Source: Desulfocapsa sp. (GTDB lineage: Bacteria; Desulfobacterota; Desulfobulbia; Desulfobulbales; Desulfocapsaceae). From it: DNA of 14,355 nucleotides. Position 1 is the stretch's first letter. Each line of letters starts with the position of its first letter. Positions 7,416 through 14,355 of this stretch are shown here, piece by piece. The notes under the pieces are model-generated. The model was given only the letters and a program-made list of their open reading frames with translations. It was not told where the DNA came from and ran no database searches. The translations under genes and the position numbers were made by a program. The stretch spans positions 1 through 14,355 of the forward strand of contig JAOZTO010000015.1 of assembly GCA_029942265.1 (NCBI GenBank), in the 5' to 3' direction.

Positions 7416-7512
7416 CTGCAACTCCTTGAAAATAACGTTAGAATCCTGTTCCTTGTACCATCTTCAGACATCGTCAACGTCTAGACGGGCAGGCATCGCA
7501 CAAGTACTTGTT

Positions 7513-7541
7513 ATTAAAAAATATTTATGACAACTTGACAG
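7513..7541 (-). promoter_or_regulatory. Possible promoter of the glcDF-like operon
   Basis: On the minus strand, CTGTCA (7541-7536) and TTTAAT (7518-7513) are separated by 17 bp, a sigma-70-like arrangement about 90 bp before the start codon. The perfect palindrome CAAGTACTTG would fall at the transcription start. The match to consensus is moderate only. Confidence 0.35.
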
Positions 7542-7725
7542 CTCTGTGAACAGCTCAGCATGCCTCCTCCGTCACAGTAAAAAAAGAAGAGCTTGGGCAT
7601 ATCCTATTAATAAGAACTTCCTATTTATCTTGAAAACTTGAAGTATTAATCCGAATATTTACCACTCGATATGGTAATCCTAACACAACAACAAATCATT
7701 GGTTTGTTGATAAATACGCCGTGTC

Positions 7726-7747
7726 AAAAAAATCTAAATCATTTTAG
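7726..7747 (-). terminator. Weak terminator of the XRE regulator gene
   Basis: On the minus strand, CTAAA-ATGA-TTTAG forms a short hairpin followed by A and seven T. It lies about 70 bp after the regulator stop codon. The stem is only 5 bp and mostly A-T, so strength is doubtful. Confidence 0.35.
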
Positions 7748-7815
7748 TAAAAATGAAACGAATGAGTAGAATATTTTTAAAAAATTAGGGGGTGGGATTA
7801 CAAAATAATGAATTA

Positions 7816-8751
7816 TTACTTACTCACTAACTCTTCCAGATAAGATATCATTTTTTCTTTATCCGTGTATTCTTCCACAATCCGTTTACGAGTAAATCTT
7901 AATTCTTCCTCAAAATTTTTTATCATAACCTGACTTTCAGAGGCAAGGCCAACCATCAGGCCGTGCGGATGGTCCATTTCGTAGCTAGATTTGCCTACTA
8001 TGAGAAGTTTTTCATTCTCCTTGGTTCTGTCATCCGGTCGTTTATAGACGAATGAAACCGTTGGACATGAATTTGCAAGATAATAACGGTAGTTATCGTA
8101 TTTTTTAATGTGATGAATGAGTTTTTGAAATTGAATTACACGCAAATTTCGTTCTTTTGAATCAGGCAGCCCAATGATACTATTTTCAATACAATGCCTG
8201 CAAGAGTAATGTTCCACAATTTGGCCTTCCTCTAGAACACGGGTCAAGCTACAGTTTTTCTCTTTGACGATGGCCTGATACAATTGGCTATATAACGGAT
8301 GCAACCATTCTACGTCTCCATAAATATAATTATAGTGTGACTCTTCCTCAAAAGAAGAAGGAAGGAAATTTAAAATAGCAATTGTTTTACCGGGAACATG
8401 ACGCATTGATATCAACACTAAGTTATGGGTGATGTAACTCCGATTAAAATGAATTGCGGATGAAAGTCGTATGTGTTTGGTGATATTCAAAAAAATAGGG
8501 ATGTCATCTTCACTTAATGGTGTTCGATCAAAAATATTCAATAATTTGTCGATTTCATACAAGTCCAGACTTAATGCTATGGAAAAATAGATAATCTTTT
8601 CTCGACCGATATTAATTGTTTTTCCTTGCTCCATGTCCTTGAGGTATGTATTGGTGAGGCCGGACAGGGCGGCAATTTGGTTGCGAGGAGTACCTTTTTG
8701 GTAGAGTAGCTCTTTAACGAATGTGGAAATTTTTTGTTGGCGTTCATTCAT
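7816..8751 (-). CDS. XRE-type helix-turn-helix regulator with unrecognised C-terminal domain
   Basis: A 311-residue protein with an N-terminal Cro/C1-type helix-turn-helix at about residues 22-60 (IAALSGLTNTYLKDMEQG fits helices 2-3, and SLDLYEIDKLLNI continues the bundle). The remaining 230 or so residues are not a domain I recognise. They are rich in aromatic and charged residues, contain a CRHC pair (C184, C187), and end in a charged, probably helical segment (EELRFTRKRIVEEYTDKEK). A ligand- or metal-sensing domain is a reasonable inference. ATG 8751 has AAGGA about ten bases upstream. It is transcribed divergently from the ABC importer genes, the usual layout for a local regulator, and the AT-rich dyad at 9105-9130 is the best candidate target. 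Confidence 0.75.
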   Translation of the reverse strand: MNERQQKISTFVKELLYQKGTPRNQIAALSGLTNTYLKDMEQGKTINIGREKIIYFSIALSLDLYEIDKLLNIFDRTPLSEDDIPIFLNITKHIRLSSAIHFNRSYITHNLVLISMRHVPGKTIAILNFLPSSFEEESHYNYIYGDVEWLHPLYSQLYQAIVKEKNCSLTRVLEEGQIVEHYSCRHCIENSIIGLPDSKERNLRVIQFQKLIHHIKKYDNYRYYLANSCPTVSFVYKRPDDRTKENEKLLIVGKSSYEMDHPHGLMVGLASESQVMIKNFEEELRFTRKRIVEEYTDKEKMISYLEELVSK

Positions 8752-8859
8752 TCAGAATCAATCCTTCATTTATAAGTTTTTTATAAAATCTCTTTAAGAT
8801 CAAATATGTAGTCTTTCCCAATGGTAAATATTAACTAAAGTTTCCTGATTAAAAAAGTG

Positions 8860-9008
8860 CCTAGGAGCTTGTCCGAGAATAGACATTTCGTTCAAAATCG
8901 AAGAATTTTCTAAAAATAAGCGCAGGCATATGTTTGATATTCCGAGCATTATTTTTTGACAATTCTGAAGAATTTGGGCGAAAGGGCATTCTCGGACAAC
9001 CTCCTAGG
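8860..9008. mobile_element. MITE-like palindromic element flanked by TA
   Basis: The outermost 21 bp at 8860-8880 (beginning CCTAGGAGCTTGTCC) are matched in inverted orientation at 8988-9008 with one mismatch. The inverted similarity continues inward with gaps through 8883-8916 and the matching right-hand arm, so nearly the whole 149 bp can fold into one long imperfect hairpin. There is no coding capacity for a transposase. TA dinucleotides at 8862-8863 and 9005-9006 could be the target duplication used by IS630/Tc1-mariner elements, giving a 141-bp core (8864-9004). The alternative is a bacterial repeat of unknown origin. Confidence 0.7.
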
Positions 9009-9033
9009 TTCCTACATGGCGCACCTGTAGGAA
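9009..9033. repeat. Perfect 8-bp stem hairpin beside the MITE
   Basis: TTCCTACA and TGTAGGAA surround a 9-base loop (TGGCGCACC). No T run follows on either side, so it does not look like an intrinsic terminator. It directly abuts the end of the MITE-like element and could be an operator or part of the repeat. Confidence 0.5.
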
Positions 9034-9104
9034 TAGTTAGTTCATTCTTCTCAGCATCATACAATGTTTAAGGCAATTTACCATAAAAATAAATCGGGAA
9101 ACTT

Positions 9105-9130
9105 AATAAATTAAATTGATTTAATTTATT
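9105..9130. promoter_or_regulatory. 26-bp AT-rich dyad, candidate operator
   Basis: The half site AATAAATTAAAT (9105-9116) is followed by TG and its exact reverse complement (9119-9130). The dyad ends two bases before TTGACT (9133-9138), a position where a bound regulator would control polymerase. The divergent XRE-type protein is the obvious candidate binder. A contribution from AT-rich upstream-element activity is also possible. Confidence 0.55.
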
Positions 9131-9132
9131 TC

Positions 9133-9161
9133 TTGACTCTGTTACATGTTTTTTGTATTCA
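9133..9161 (+). promoter_or_regulatory. Possible promoter of the ABC importer operon
   Basis: TTGACT (9133-9138) is a good -35 match. With 17-bp spacing the -10 would be TATTCA (9156-9161), which is poor. TAAGAT and TATAAA nearby (9166-9176) are better hexamers but too far from TTGACT. A weak, activator-dependent promoter is plausible. Confidence 0.35.
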
Positions 9162-9228
9162 TTGCTAAGATATAAATGAGAGGTAGTTTTATTTATGTGA
9201 CATAACACTTTATAACAGGAGGTAACTC

Positions 9229-10767
9229 ATGCTAAAAAAAATACTTAAAAGGAAGTTTGTTTCATCTGCTCTGGTTTTGAGTATGTTGTTTGTTTTTGGT
9301 ATCCAATCAGGCCATGCCGGCAAAAAAGACGACACCTTGAACGTCGGCACTAAGACTGAACTCGGTAATGTGGATAAATTTTTCAATGCCAATCGTACAG
9401 GAATGCTTGTACAGCGACTGTTTACCGACGGTCTTCTGTACACTGATCCTGTTACATTGGAGATCAAGCCGGCTCTTGCAACTTCCTGGAAATGGATCAA
9501 CCCGAAACTGATGGAGTTTGAACTGCGCAAAGGTGTTAAATTCCACGATGGGTCAGAGATGACAGCTGATGATGTTGTCTATACTCTCAACTATGTTTCC
9601 GATCCAGCTATAAAAACTAAGGGGTCTTATCTTAAAAATATCGATCATGTAGAAAAGCTCAATGCTTTTAAAGTACGAATCCACATGAAAGAGCCATATC
9701 CCCTTATGCCTAACAGACTTGCCGGTGGTATCTCTATATATAAAAAAGGATGTTATGATAAAAATGGGTCATTGTCCCAAAATATCAATCCCAACGGAAC
9801 CGGGCCATATCGCCTTACCAAGATCCTTGACGGCAAAGGATTTGCCTTTGAAAAATTCGACAATTACTATAAGGACAGCCCTAAGGGGCAACCCTCTATT
9901 GGTAAAATAGTGATACGCATTATCCCCGAAATCAACACACAGATCGCAGAGGTTTTAAGCGGCGGAATTGATTGGATATTTCAGGTACCCACGGATATCG
10001 CTGAAAGTCTCGCTAACAATCCCAGGGTCACGCTGGAACAGGCACCATCTATGCGTATTGCATTCCTCATGATGGATGCGGCTGGCCGTACAGACGATAA
10101 TAGCCCCTTTAAAAACATTAAAGTTCGCCAGGCAGTCTCCTATGCTGTCAACCGTGGTGAAATTGTCAAACAGCTTGTTAAGGGTTCTTCCAAGGTGATA
10201 CACTCAGCCTGTAAACCAGACCAGTTTGGATGTACTGAAGACGTGAAGCGCTACGAATACAATCCTGAAAAAGCAAAACAACTTCTCAAGGAAGCTGGTT
10301 ATCCCAATGGGTTTGAGACAAAGCTGTTTGGTTATAAATATCGACCCATGGTTGAGGCTGTCATGAATGATCTGGCGGCAGTAGGCATCAAGACCAATCT
10401 TAACTGGGGTACATATTCCGGCATGCGGGGTGCGTGGCAGAAGGGTAAGGTTCCTATTGCCTTAACATCATGGGCGTCATCATCACTATCTGATGTAGAT
10501 GCCATTTTACCTTATTTTTATAAAATGGATAAAAATGACCTTTCCAGAGATCAGGAAGTGTCTGATCTAATAAAAGCGGGTGGATCTTCTGCTGATTCTA
10601 AAGTTCGACTTGAAAACTACGACAAGGCATTGAAATTAATGGCAGAAAGAGCTTATTGGCTCCCAATGTTCTCTGTTGGCATGAATTACATTTTTAGTAA
10701 TAATTTGGAATTTGTTGCACCAAATGATGGTCTACCTCGTTTGTTTTTAACAAAATGGAAAAAATAA
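9229..10767 (+). CDS. Periplasmic solute-binding protein, family 5 (peptide/dipeptide ABC importer)
   Basis: A 512-residue substrate-binding protein of the DppA/OppA family that would deliver peptides or related solutes to the membrane complex encoded downstream. The signal peptide has a basic start (KKILKRK), a hydrophobic core at residues 10-25 and probable cleavage after SGHA (residue 30). There is no lipobox cysteine, which suggests a soluble periplasmic protein. Family marks include the conserved block after PALATSW (ELRKGVKFHDGSEMTADDVVYTLNYV), NPNGTGPYRL, IRQAV-like VRQAVSYAVNR, and YNPEKAKQLLKEAGYPNGF. AGGAGGT at 9217-9223 gives a near-perfect ribosome binding site. It is first in a tightly packed importer operon. 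The ligand cannot be read from sequence: dipeptides, oligopeptides, or less often amino acid derivatives or nickel complexes. Confidence 0.92.
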   Translation: MLKKILKRKFVSSALVLSMLFVFGIQSGHAGKKDDTLNVGTKTELGNVDKFFNANRTGMLVQRLFTDGLLYTDPVTLEIKPALATSWKWINPKLMEFELRKGVKFHDGSEMTADDVVYTLNYVSDPAIKTKGSYLKNIDHVEKLNAFKVRIHMKEPYPLMPNRLAGGISIYKKGCYDKNGSLSQNINPNGTGPYRLTKILDGKGFAFEKFDNYYKDSPKGQPSIGKIVIRIIPEINTQIAEVLSGGIDWIFQVPTDIAESLANNPRVTLEQAPSMRIAFLMMDAAGRTDDNSPFKNIKVRQAVSYAVNRGEIVKQLVKGSSKVIHSACKPDQFGCTEDVKRYEYNPEKAKQLLKEAGYPNGFETKLFGYKYRPMVEAVMNDLAAVGIKTNLNWGTYSGMRGAWQKGKVPIALTSWASSSLSDVDAILPYFYKMDKNDLSRDQEVSDLIKAGGSSADSKVRLENYDKALKLMAERAYWLPMFSVGMNYIFSNNLEFVAPNDGLPRLFLTKWKK

Positions 10768-10786
10768 TAAAGGAGTAGATTAAGAA

Positions 10787-11704
10787 ATGCTCATTTACAC
10801 CCTCAAAAGAGTTTTACTCGCGCTGCTGGTAGCCCTGACGGTATCCATATTGACTTTCGGGCTTTTGCATCTTTCTTCAGATCCTGCTGTTGCTTTGGCT
10901 GGTGAGGATGCCACAGAAGAAGATATTCAACTGGTTCGGGTTCAATACGGTTTTGACAAACCTTTGCCGGTGCAATACATGACATGGTTGACCAACGCTT
11001 TGCAGGGTGACCTGGGCACAAGTTACTACTTTGGTATTCCAGTGAGCACGCTTTTGGCGCAACGCCTCCCTGTAACTTTAACTCTGGGATCCTGCGCTCT
11101 GATTTATGCGATCCTGTTTGCCGTGCCACTGGGAGTGTTGGCAGCTATGCGACCAAACACATGGCTTGACCGCTTCTGTCTCAGTCTGGCTGTAAGCGCC
11201 CAGGCCATGCCCAGTTTTTGGTTTGGGCTTATGTTGATTGTTGTGTTTTGTCTCTGGTTTCCCCTGCTGCCGGTATCAGGATCAGATACTTGGAAGCACT
11301 TTATTATGCCTACAATTGTACTGGGTACCAATGCCATGCCTGCTATTATGCGGCTAACCCGAACCGGTATGATGGATGTTCTTGCCACAGACTACATCAG
11401 GACTGCCCGGGCCAAGGGACTCAGACCTAACACTGTTTTATTGAAACATGCTCTGAGGAATGCTGTAATTCCTGTAATTGCCGTAATTGGGATACAGGCG
11501 GGATATATGATGGGTGGAACAGTGATTATTGAAACCATTTTTGCTTTGAATGGTATGGGGCTTCTTGCCTATGAATCTATAATGTATTTTGATCTGGCCT
11601 GTATGGAAGCGGTAGTACTTTTGCTTTGTCTTGTATTTATAACAACGACATTTGTAGCTGACATACTGAATGCATGGTTAGACCCTCGAATAAGGATACG
11701 CTGA
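10787..11704 (+). CDS. ABC importer permease, DppB-like
   Basis: A 305-residue inner-membrane permease of the peptide importer. Its N-terminus (LIYTLKRVLLALLVALTVSILTF) is the typical first membrane segment of DppB/OppB proteins, followed by a periplasmic region (ATEEDIQLVRVQYGFDKPLPVQYMTWL) and about five more hydrophobic segments. The cytoplasmic EAA loop that docks to the ATPases is visible in DYIRTARAKGLRPNTVLLKHALRNAVIPV, near residue 200. AAGGAG at 10770-10775 precedes ATG 10787. Only 19 bp separate it from the binding-protein gene, and 1 bp from the next permease gene. It should pair with the following permease as a heterodimer. Confidence 0.92.
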   Translation: MLIYTLKRVLLALLVALTVSILTFGLLHLSSDPAVALAGEDATEEDIQLVRVQYGFDKPLPVQYMTWLTNALQGDLGTSYYFGIPVSTLLAQRLPVTLTLGSCALIYAILFAVPLGVLAAMRPNTWLDRFCLSLAVSAQAMPSFWFGLMLIVVFCLWFPLLPVSGSDTWKHFIMPTIVLGTNAMPAIMRLTRTGMMDVLATDYIRTARAKGLRPNTVLLKHALRNAVIPVIAVIGIQAGYMMGGTVIIETIFALNGMGLLAYESIMYFDLACMEAVVLLLCLVFITTTFVADILNAWLDPRIRIR

Positions 11705-11705
11705 T

Positions 11706-12620
11706 ATGACAACACAACATGGGATACTAAAAAAAATATCCGGTGATGATGACATTATAGAACCCACACCAGGGCAGATTATGCGAGCCAGATCGCTGCG
11801 TCATTGGGGACTTATGATCGGTGGGATTGTATTGTGCATTATCGTGGTTTTAGCGATTCTGGCTCCCGGTGTAGCACCCCATAATCCATATACCCAGATA
11901 TTGAGTGATCGACTGTTACCACCTGTTTGGGATTCACAAGGGAGTATGGAGCACATTTTAGGCACTGATCAGGTGGGACGTGATTATCTTAGCCGTTTGC
12001 TGTACGGGGCCAGGATATCTTTGATGATCGGTTTTGCCACAGTATTGCTTTCAGGTTTCATCGGTACTTCTTTAGGGTTGATGGCTGGTTATTATGGTGG
12101 ACGCGTGGACATGTTCATCAATTATTTGATCACAGTGCGCCTTAGTTTGCCTGGTATACTGGTGGCTCTAGCTGCTGTTCAGTTGATAGGTGGCTCATTG
12201 CCTGTCGTAATAACAGTACTTGGTTTTATGCTTTGGGTTCGTTTTGCCGTGGTAATCCGTAGCGCAACCATGCAGATACGGAACATGGATTACATCAAAG
12301 CAGCCAAAGCAGCTGGCTGTTCGTCTTTTCGGTTGATAGTTACCCAAATCCTTCCAAATGTACTTAATCAGTTTGTTGTCATTGCTACACTAGAGGCCGC
12401 TCATGCGATACTACTTGAGGCCTCATTAAGCTTTCTGGGCATAGGGGTGCAGCCGCCACTGCCCTCCTGGGGATTGATGATCAATGAAGGTAAGGATTTT
12501 ATGTTCTTTAAACCTTATCTTATAAGCATCCCCGGAATAGCTTTGTTTTGTCTTGTCTTGTCCATCAACCTGGTCGGTGACGGAATTCGTGATGTTACAG
12601 CCCCGGAAAATAGAAACTAA
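11706..12620 (+). CDS. ABC importer permease, DppC-like
   Basis: A 304-residue inner-membrane permease, partner of the DppB-like protein. It has an N-terminal cytoplasmic tail of about 35 residues, a first membrane segment (LMIGGIVLCIIVVLAILAPGVAPH), the characteristic HILGTDQVGRDYLSRLLYGARISL block of the DppC/OppC family, and an EAA loop (YIKAAKAAGCSSFRLIVTQILPNVLNQF). The late SFLGIGVQPPLPSWGLMINEG motif is also typical. The start lies one base after the previous stop, with AAGGAT inside the end of the upstream gene, so translation is coupled. Nothing appears broken. Confidence 0.92.
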   Translation: MTTQHGILKKISGDDDIIEPTPGQIMRARSLRHWGLMIGGIVLCIIVVLAILAPGVAPHNPYTQILSDRLLPPVWDSQGSMEHILGTDQVGRDYLSRLLYGARISLMIGFATVLLSGFIGTSLGLMAGYYGGRVDMFINYLITVRLSLPGILVALAAVQLIGGSLPVVITVLGFMLWVRFAVVIRSATMQIRNMDYIKAAKAAGCSSFRLIVTQILPNVLNQFVVIATLEAAHAILLEASLSFLGIGVQPPLPSWGLMINEGKDFMFFKPYLISIPGIALFCLVLSINLVGDGIRDVTAPENRN

Positions 12621-12630
12621 GGAGATATAA

Positions 12631-13638
12631 ATGACAGTCTTACTGGAAGTAGAAAACCTGACTGTTGACATTCCACTGGCTGCAGGGGATTTACACGCCG
12701 TACGCGGTGTGGATTTTACAATAAAAAAAGGTGAGACTCTTGGTATAGTTGGTGAGTCGGGCTGTGGTAAGTCCATCACTTCTTTTGCTATAATGGGTCT
12801 GTTACCACAAAGTGCAATACGAAAAGCTCAGCGTTTGGCATTTAGCGGACAGGAACTTGCCGATTTGACACAAGAGCAACTATCTGATATCCGGGGAAAC
12901 AAGATGTCCATGATTTTCCAGGAACCCATGACATCACTTAATCCTTCTTACACGATTGGCGAACAGCTCATCGAGACGTTACTGCGCCATCGCAAGGTCA
13001 ATCGTAAAAAAGCTGTAGAGCGGGCTGTTTTCTTACTGGAAAAGGTTGGTATTACAGCAGCTTCAAGTCGTCTCAAGCAATACCCACATCAACTTTCCGG
13101 GGGCTTAAGACAGCGGGTGATGATTGCAATGGGTCTTATGTGCGGGCCAGATCTAATCATTGCTGATGAACCAACTACAGCTTTGGACGTTACTATCCAG
13201 GCCCAGATTTTGAGCCTTCTGGCCGAGATCCAGAATGAGTTTCAAATGGGACAGATACTTATCACTCATGATCTTGGGGTCATAGCTTCAGTGGCTCACC
13301 GTGTGGCCGTGATGTATGCAGGACAATTTGTTGAGATTGGATCTGTGACTGAAATTTTTGAGGCTCCTATGCATCCGTATACCCAAGGACTTCTCGCCTG
13401 CATTCCCATACCTGGAAAAACAAAACGAGGCTCTTTTTTAGGATCCATCCCAGGAAAAGTACCTACTTTGATCGGTGATCAGACAGGTTGTAGTTTTGCT
13501 AATCGATGCACCTATGCCAAAGAGGCATGTCTACTGAAAGATGTGGATATGGTTTCATTAGGTCCTGGGCACAGTTATCGTTGTGTGCTGTCGTCTGAAA
13601 TATGTCATCAAAATGCCAGGGAGGCAGCATGCACATGA
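12631..13638 (+). CDS. ABC importer ATPase, DppD-like
   Basis: A 335-residue nucleotide-binding subunit powering the importer. Walker A GESGCGKS is at 41-48, the Q-loop Gln is Q97, the signature LSGGLRQR is at 155-162 (Leu in place of the usual Met or Gln), Walker B LIIADEP is at 175-181, and the switch His is H213. The C-terminal extension contains the oligopeptide/dipeptide transporter domain, with IPGKVPTL and the cysteine-rich [16 protein letters not shown] typical of DppD/OppD; in some relatives these cysteines bind an Fe-S cluster. TAAGGAG (12618-12624) is well placed. Its end overlaps the next ATPase gene by 10 bp. Confidence 0.93.
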   Translation: MTVLLEVENLTVDIPLAAGDLHAVRGVDFTIKKGETLGIVGESGCGKSITSFAIMGLLPQSAIRKAQRLAFSGQELADLTQEQLSDIRGNKMSMIFQEPMTSLNPSYTIGEQLIETLLRHRKVNRKKAVERAVFLLEKVGITAASSRLKQYPHQLSGGLRQRVMIAMGLMCGPDLIIADEPTTALDVTIQAQILSLLAEIQNEFQMGQILITHDLGVIASVAHRVAVMYAGQFVEIGSVTEIFEAPMHPYTQGLLACIPIPGKTKRGSFLGSIPGKVPTLIGDQTGCSFANRCTYAKEACLLKDVDMVSLGPGHSYRCVLSSEICHQNAREAACT

Positions 13639-14355
13639 ATTCAAATCCCGCTACTGACACTCAAAGTCAAACATCAGCAGAACCGGTGATGGAGTTACGT
13701 AAAGTATCACGTACTTTCATGGTCAGCCAGGGGGTTTTTCGAGGGAAAAAACCACTACAGGCAGTCAATGAGGTTTCTTTGAAAATTCACCGTGGTGAGG
13801 TTCTGGGGTTGGTGGGCGAATCGGGTTGTGGCAAGACCACTTTGGCCATGATGCTGCTAGGTCTATTAAATCCAAGTCAAGGGGAAATACTTATTAAAGG
13901 CCAAGCTGTTTCGGGTTGGAATCTTTTGGAATTCACACGATGGATTCAACCTATTTTTCAGGACCCTTACTCCTCGCTCAACCCCCGTAAGACTGTGGGG
14001 CAAAGTATCTCCTTACCCCTTACAATACATGAAATTGGACAAAGAAAAAACCGACGGCAATTAGTTGAGGAGATGCTTGAGGCAGTAGGGCTACCTGTAC
14101 GTTTTTATAACAGCTATCCTAATCAGCTTTCCGGTGGACAGCGGCAGCGTGTTGCAATCGCTCGCGCCCTTGTGATGAAACCGCCGATAGTTATTTGCGA
14201 TGAACCTACCTCTGCTCTGGATGTATCAGTACAGTCACAGATTCTGAACCTGCTTTTGAAACTTAAAAACCAGTTGGATCTCACTTACTTATTTATCAGT
14301 CATGACCTTGCAGTTGTGGAACATCTGTCAAGTCGGGTTGCTGTAATGTATTTAG
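13629..14355 (+). CDS. ABC importer ATPase, DppF-like (runs off window)
   Basis: The second nucleotide-binding subunit, cut by the window edge after 242 codons; family members are about 320-330 residues. Walker A GESGCGKT is at 63-70, the Q-loop is Q111 in FQDPYSSLNPR, the signature LSGGQRQR is at 167-174, Walker B acidic residues are D191/E192 in CDEPTSALD, and the switch His is H225. The FQDPYSSLNPR block is typical of DppF/OppF. AGGGAGG at 13618-13624 precedes ATG 13629; ATG 13635 in the same frame is an alternative. It overlaps the previous gene by 10 bp. It should pair with the DppD-like protein as a heterodimer. Any genes further downstream cannot be seen. Confidence 0.9.
   Translation, partial: MHMNSNPATDTQSQTSAEPVMELRKVSRTFMVSQGVFRGKKPLQAVNEVSLKIHRGEVLGLVGESGCGKTTLAMMLLGLLNPSQGEILIKGQAVSGWNLLEFTRWIQPIFQDPYSSLNPRKTVGQSISLPLTIHEIGQRKNRRQLVEEMLEAVGLPVRFYNSYPNQLSGGQRQRVAIARALVMKPPIVICDEPTSALDVSVQSQILNLLLKLKNQLDLTYLFISHDLAVVEHLSSRVAVMYL

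Larger units (their letters stand above)
7416..7815. other. 400-bp intergenic stretch upstream of the glcDF-like pair
   Basis: No gene is seen here. It is AT-rich toward 7600-7815. Contents I can support: a possible minus-strand promoter (7513-7541), two perfect 10-bp palindromes in the presumed leader (CAAGTACTTG at 7501-7510 and CGTCTAGACG at 7478-7487), and a weak minus-strand terminator after the regulator gene (7726-7747). The palindromes might be operators, but 10-bp palindromes also arise by chance. Confidence 0.5.
8752..9228. other. Divergent 477-bp spacer between regulator and importer operon
   Basis: This stretch holds the MITE-like palindrome (8860-9008), a small hairpin (9009-9033), an AT-rich dyad (9105-9130) and a -35-like TTGACT (9133-9138). 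A 67-codon minus-strand open frame (8861-9064) overlaps the repeat and is not a credible gene. No well-spaced promoter could be assigned to the regulator in 8752-8859. Confidence 0.6.

Noticed and set aside
7535..7540. Plus-strand TTGACA
   Set aside because: No usable -10 at 16-18 bp and no plus-strand gene downstream until 9229.
8861..9064. 67-codon minus-strand open frame
   Set aside because: It lies almost entirely in the palindromic element and has no ribosome binding site; the frame is probably a by-product of the repeat.
1..14355. CRISPR array, tRNA or rRNA genes
   Set aside because: No regularly spaced repeats and no recognisable tRNA or rRNA segments were seen on either strand by eye.

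Overview
The window looks like chromosomal DNA of a Gram-negative bacterium. Two enzymes carry twin-arginine (Tat) signal peptides, and the solute-binding protein has a Sec signal peptide without a lipobox cysteine, so it should be a free periplasmic protein. The membrane 2-hydroxyacid oxidase pair (FAD subunit plus a two-cluster, two-CCG-domain Fe-S subunit) is common in anaerobic and respiratory lineages such as Desulfobacterota. That placement is a guess from gene content and was not tested by any search.

Left part, + strand (100-3565): a small zinc-ribbon-like membrane protein, then two PLP enzymes of the alanine-racemase fold, one after the other and overlapping by 28 bp. The first resembles alanine or broad-spectrum amino acid racemases. 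The second resembles diaminopimelate/ornithine-type decarboxylases. Each begins with its own Tat signal (NRRYFIK and DRRDFIK), so both are probably exported folded with PLP bound. A strong hairpin follows the decarboxylase. Next on + is a lactate/malate-dehydrogenase-fold protein (3623-4564). It keeps the catalytic residues but has non-standard residues at the cofactor- and substrate-selecting positions.

Middle part, - strand (4758-8751): a GlcD/GlcF-like flavoprotein and Fe-S protein pair (order glcD then glcF, 6 bp apart), converging on the dehydrogenase. Upstream of it lies an XRE-type regulator with an unrecognised C-terminal domain.

Right part, + strand (9229-14355): a complete SBP-permease-permease-ATPase set and a truncated second ATPase of a family 5 (dipeptide/oligopeptide type) ABC importer. 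It is divergent from the regulator. The 477-bp divergent spacer holds a roughly 140-150 bp palindromic MITE-like element flanked by TA, a small perfect hairpin, and a 26-bp AT-rich dyad directly beside a -35-like TTGACT.

Working idea (inference): the window may serve periplasmic conversion and uptake of amino acids or peptides. The exported racemase would feed one enantiomer to the exported decarboxylase, the ABC importer would take up peptides, amino acids or products, and the two 2-hydroxyacid enzymes would handle deaminated carbon skeletons. The racemase-decarboxylase pairing is the firmest part. Links to the other operons rest on proximity only.
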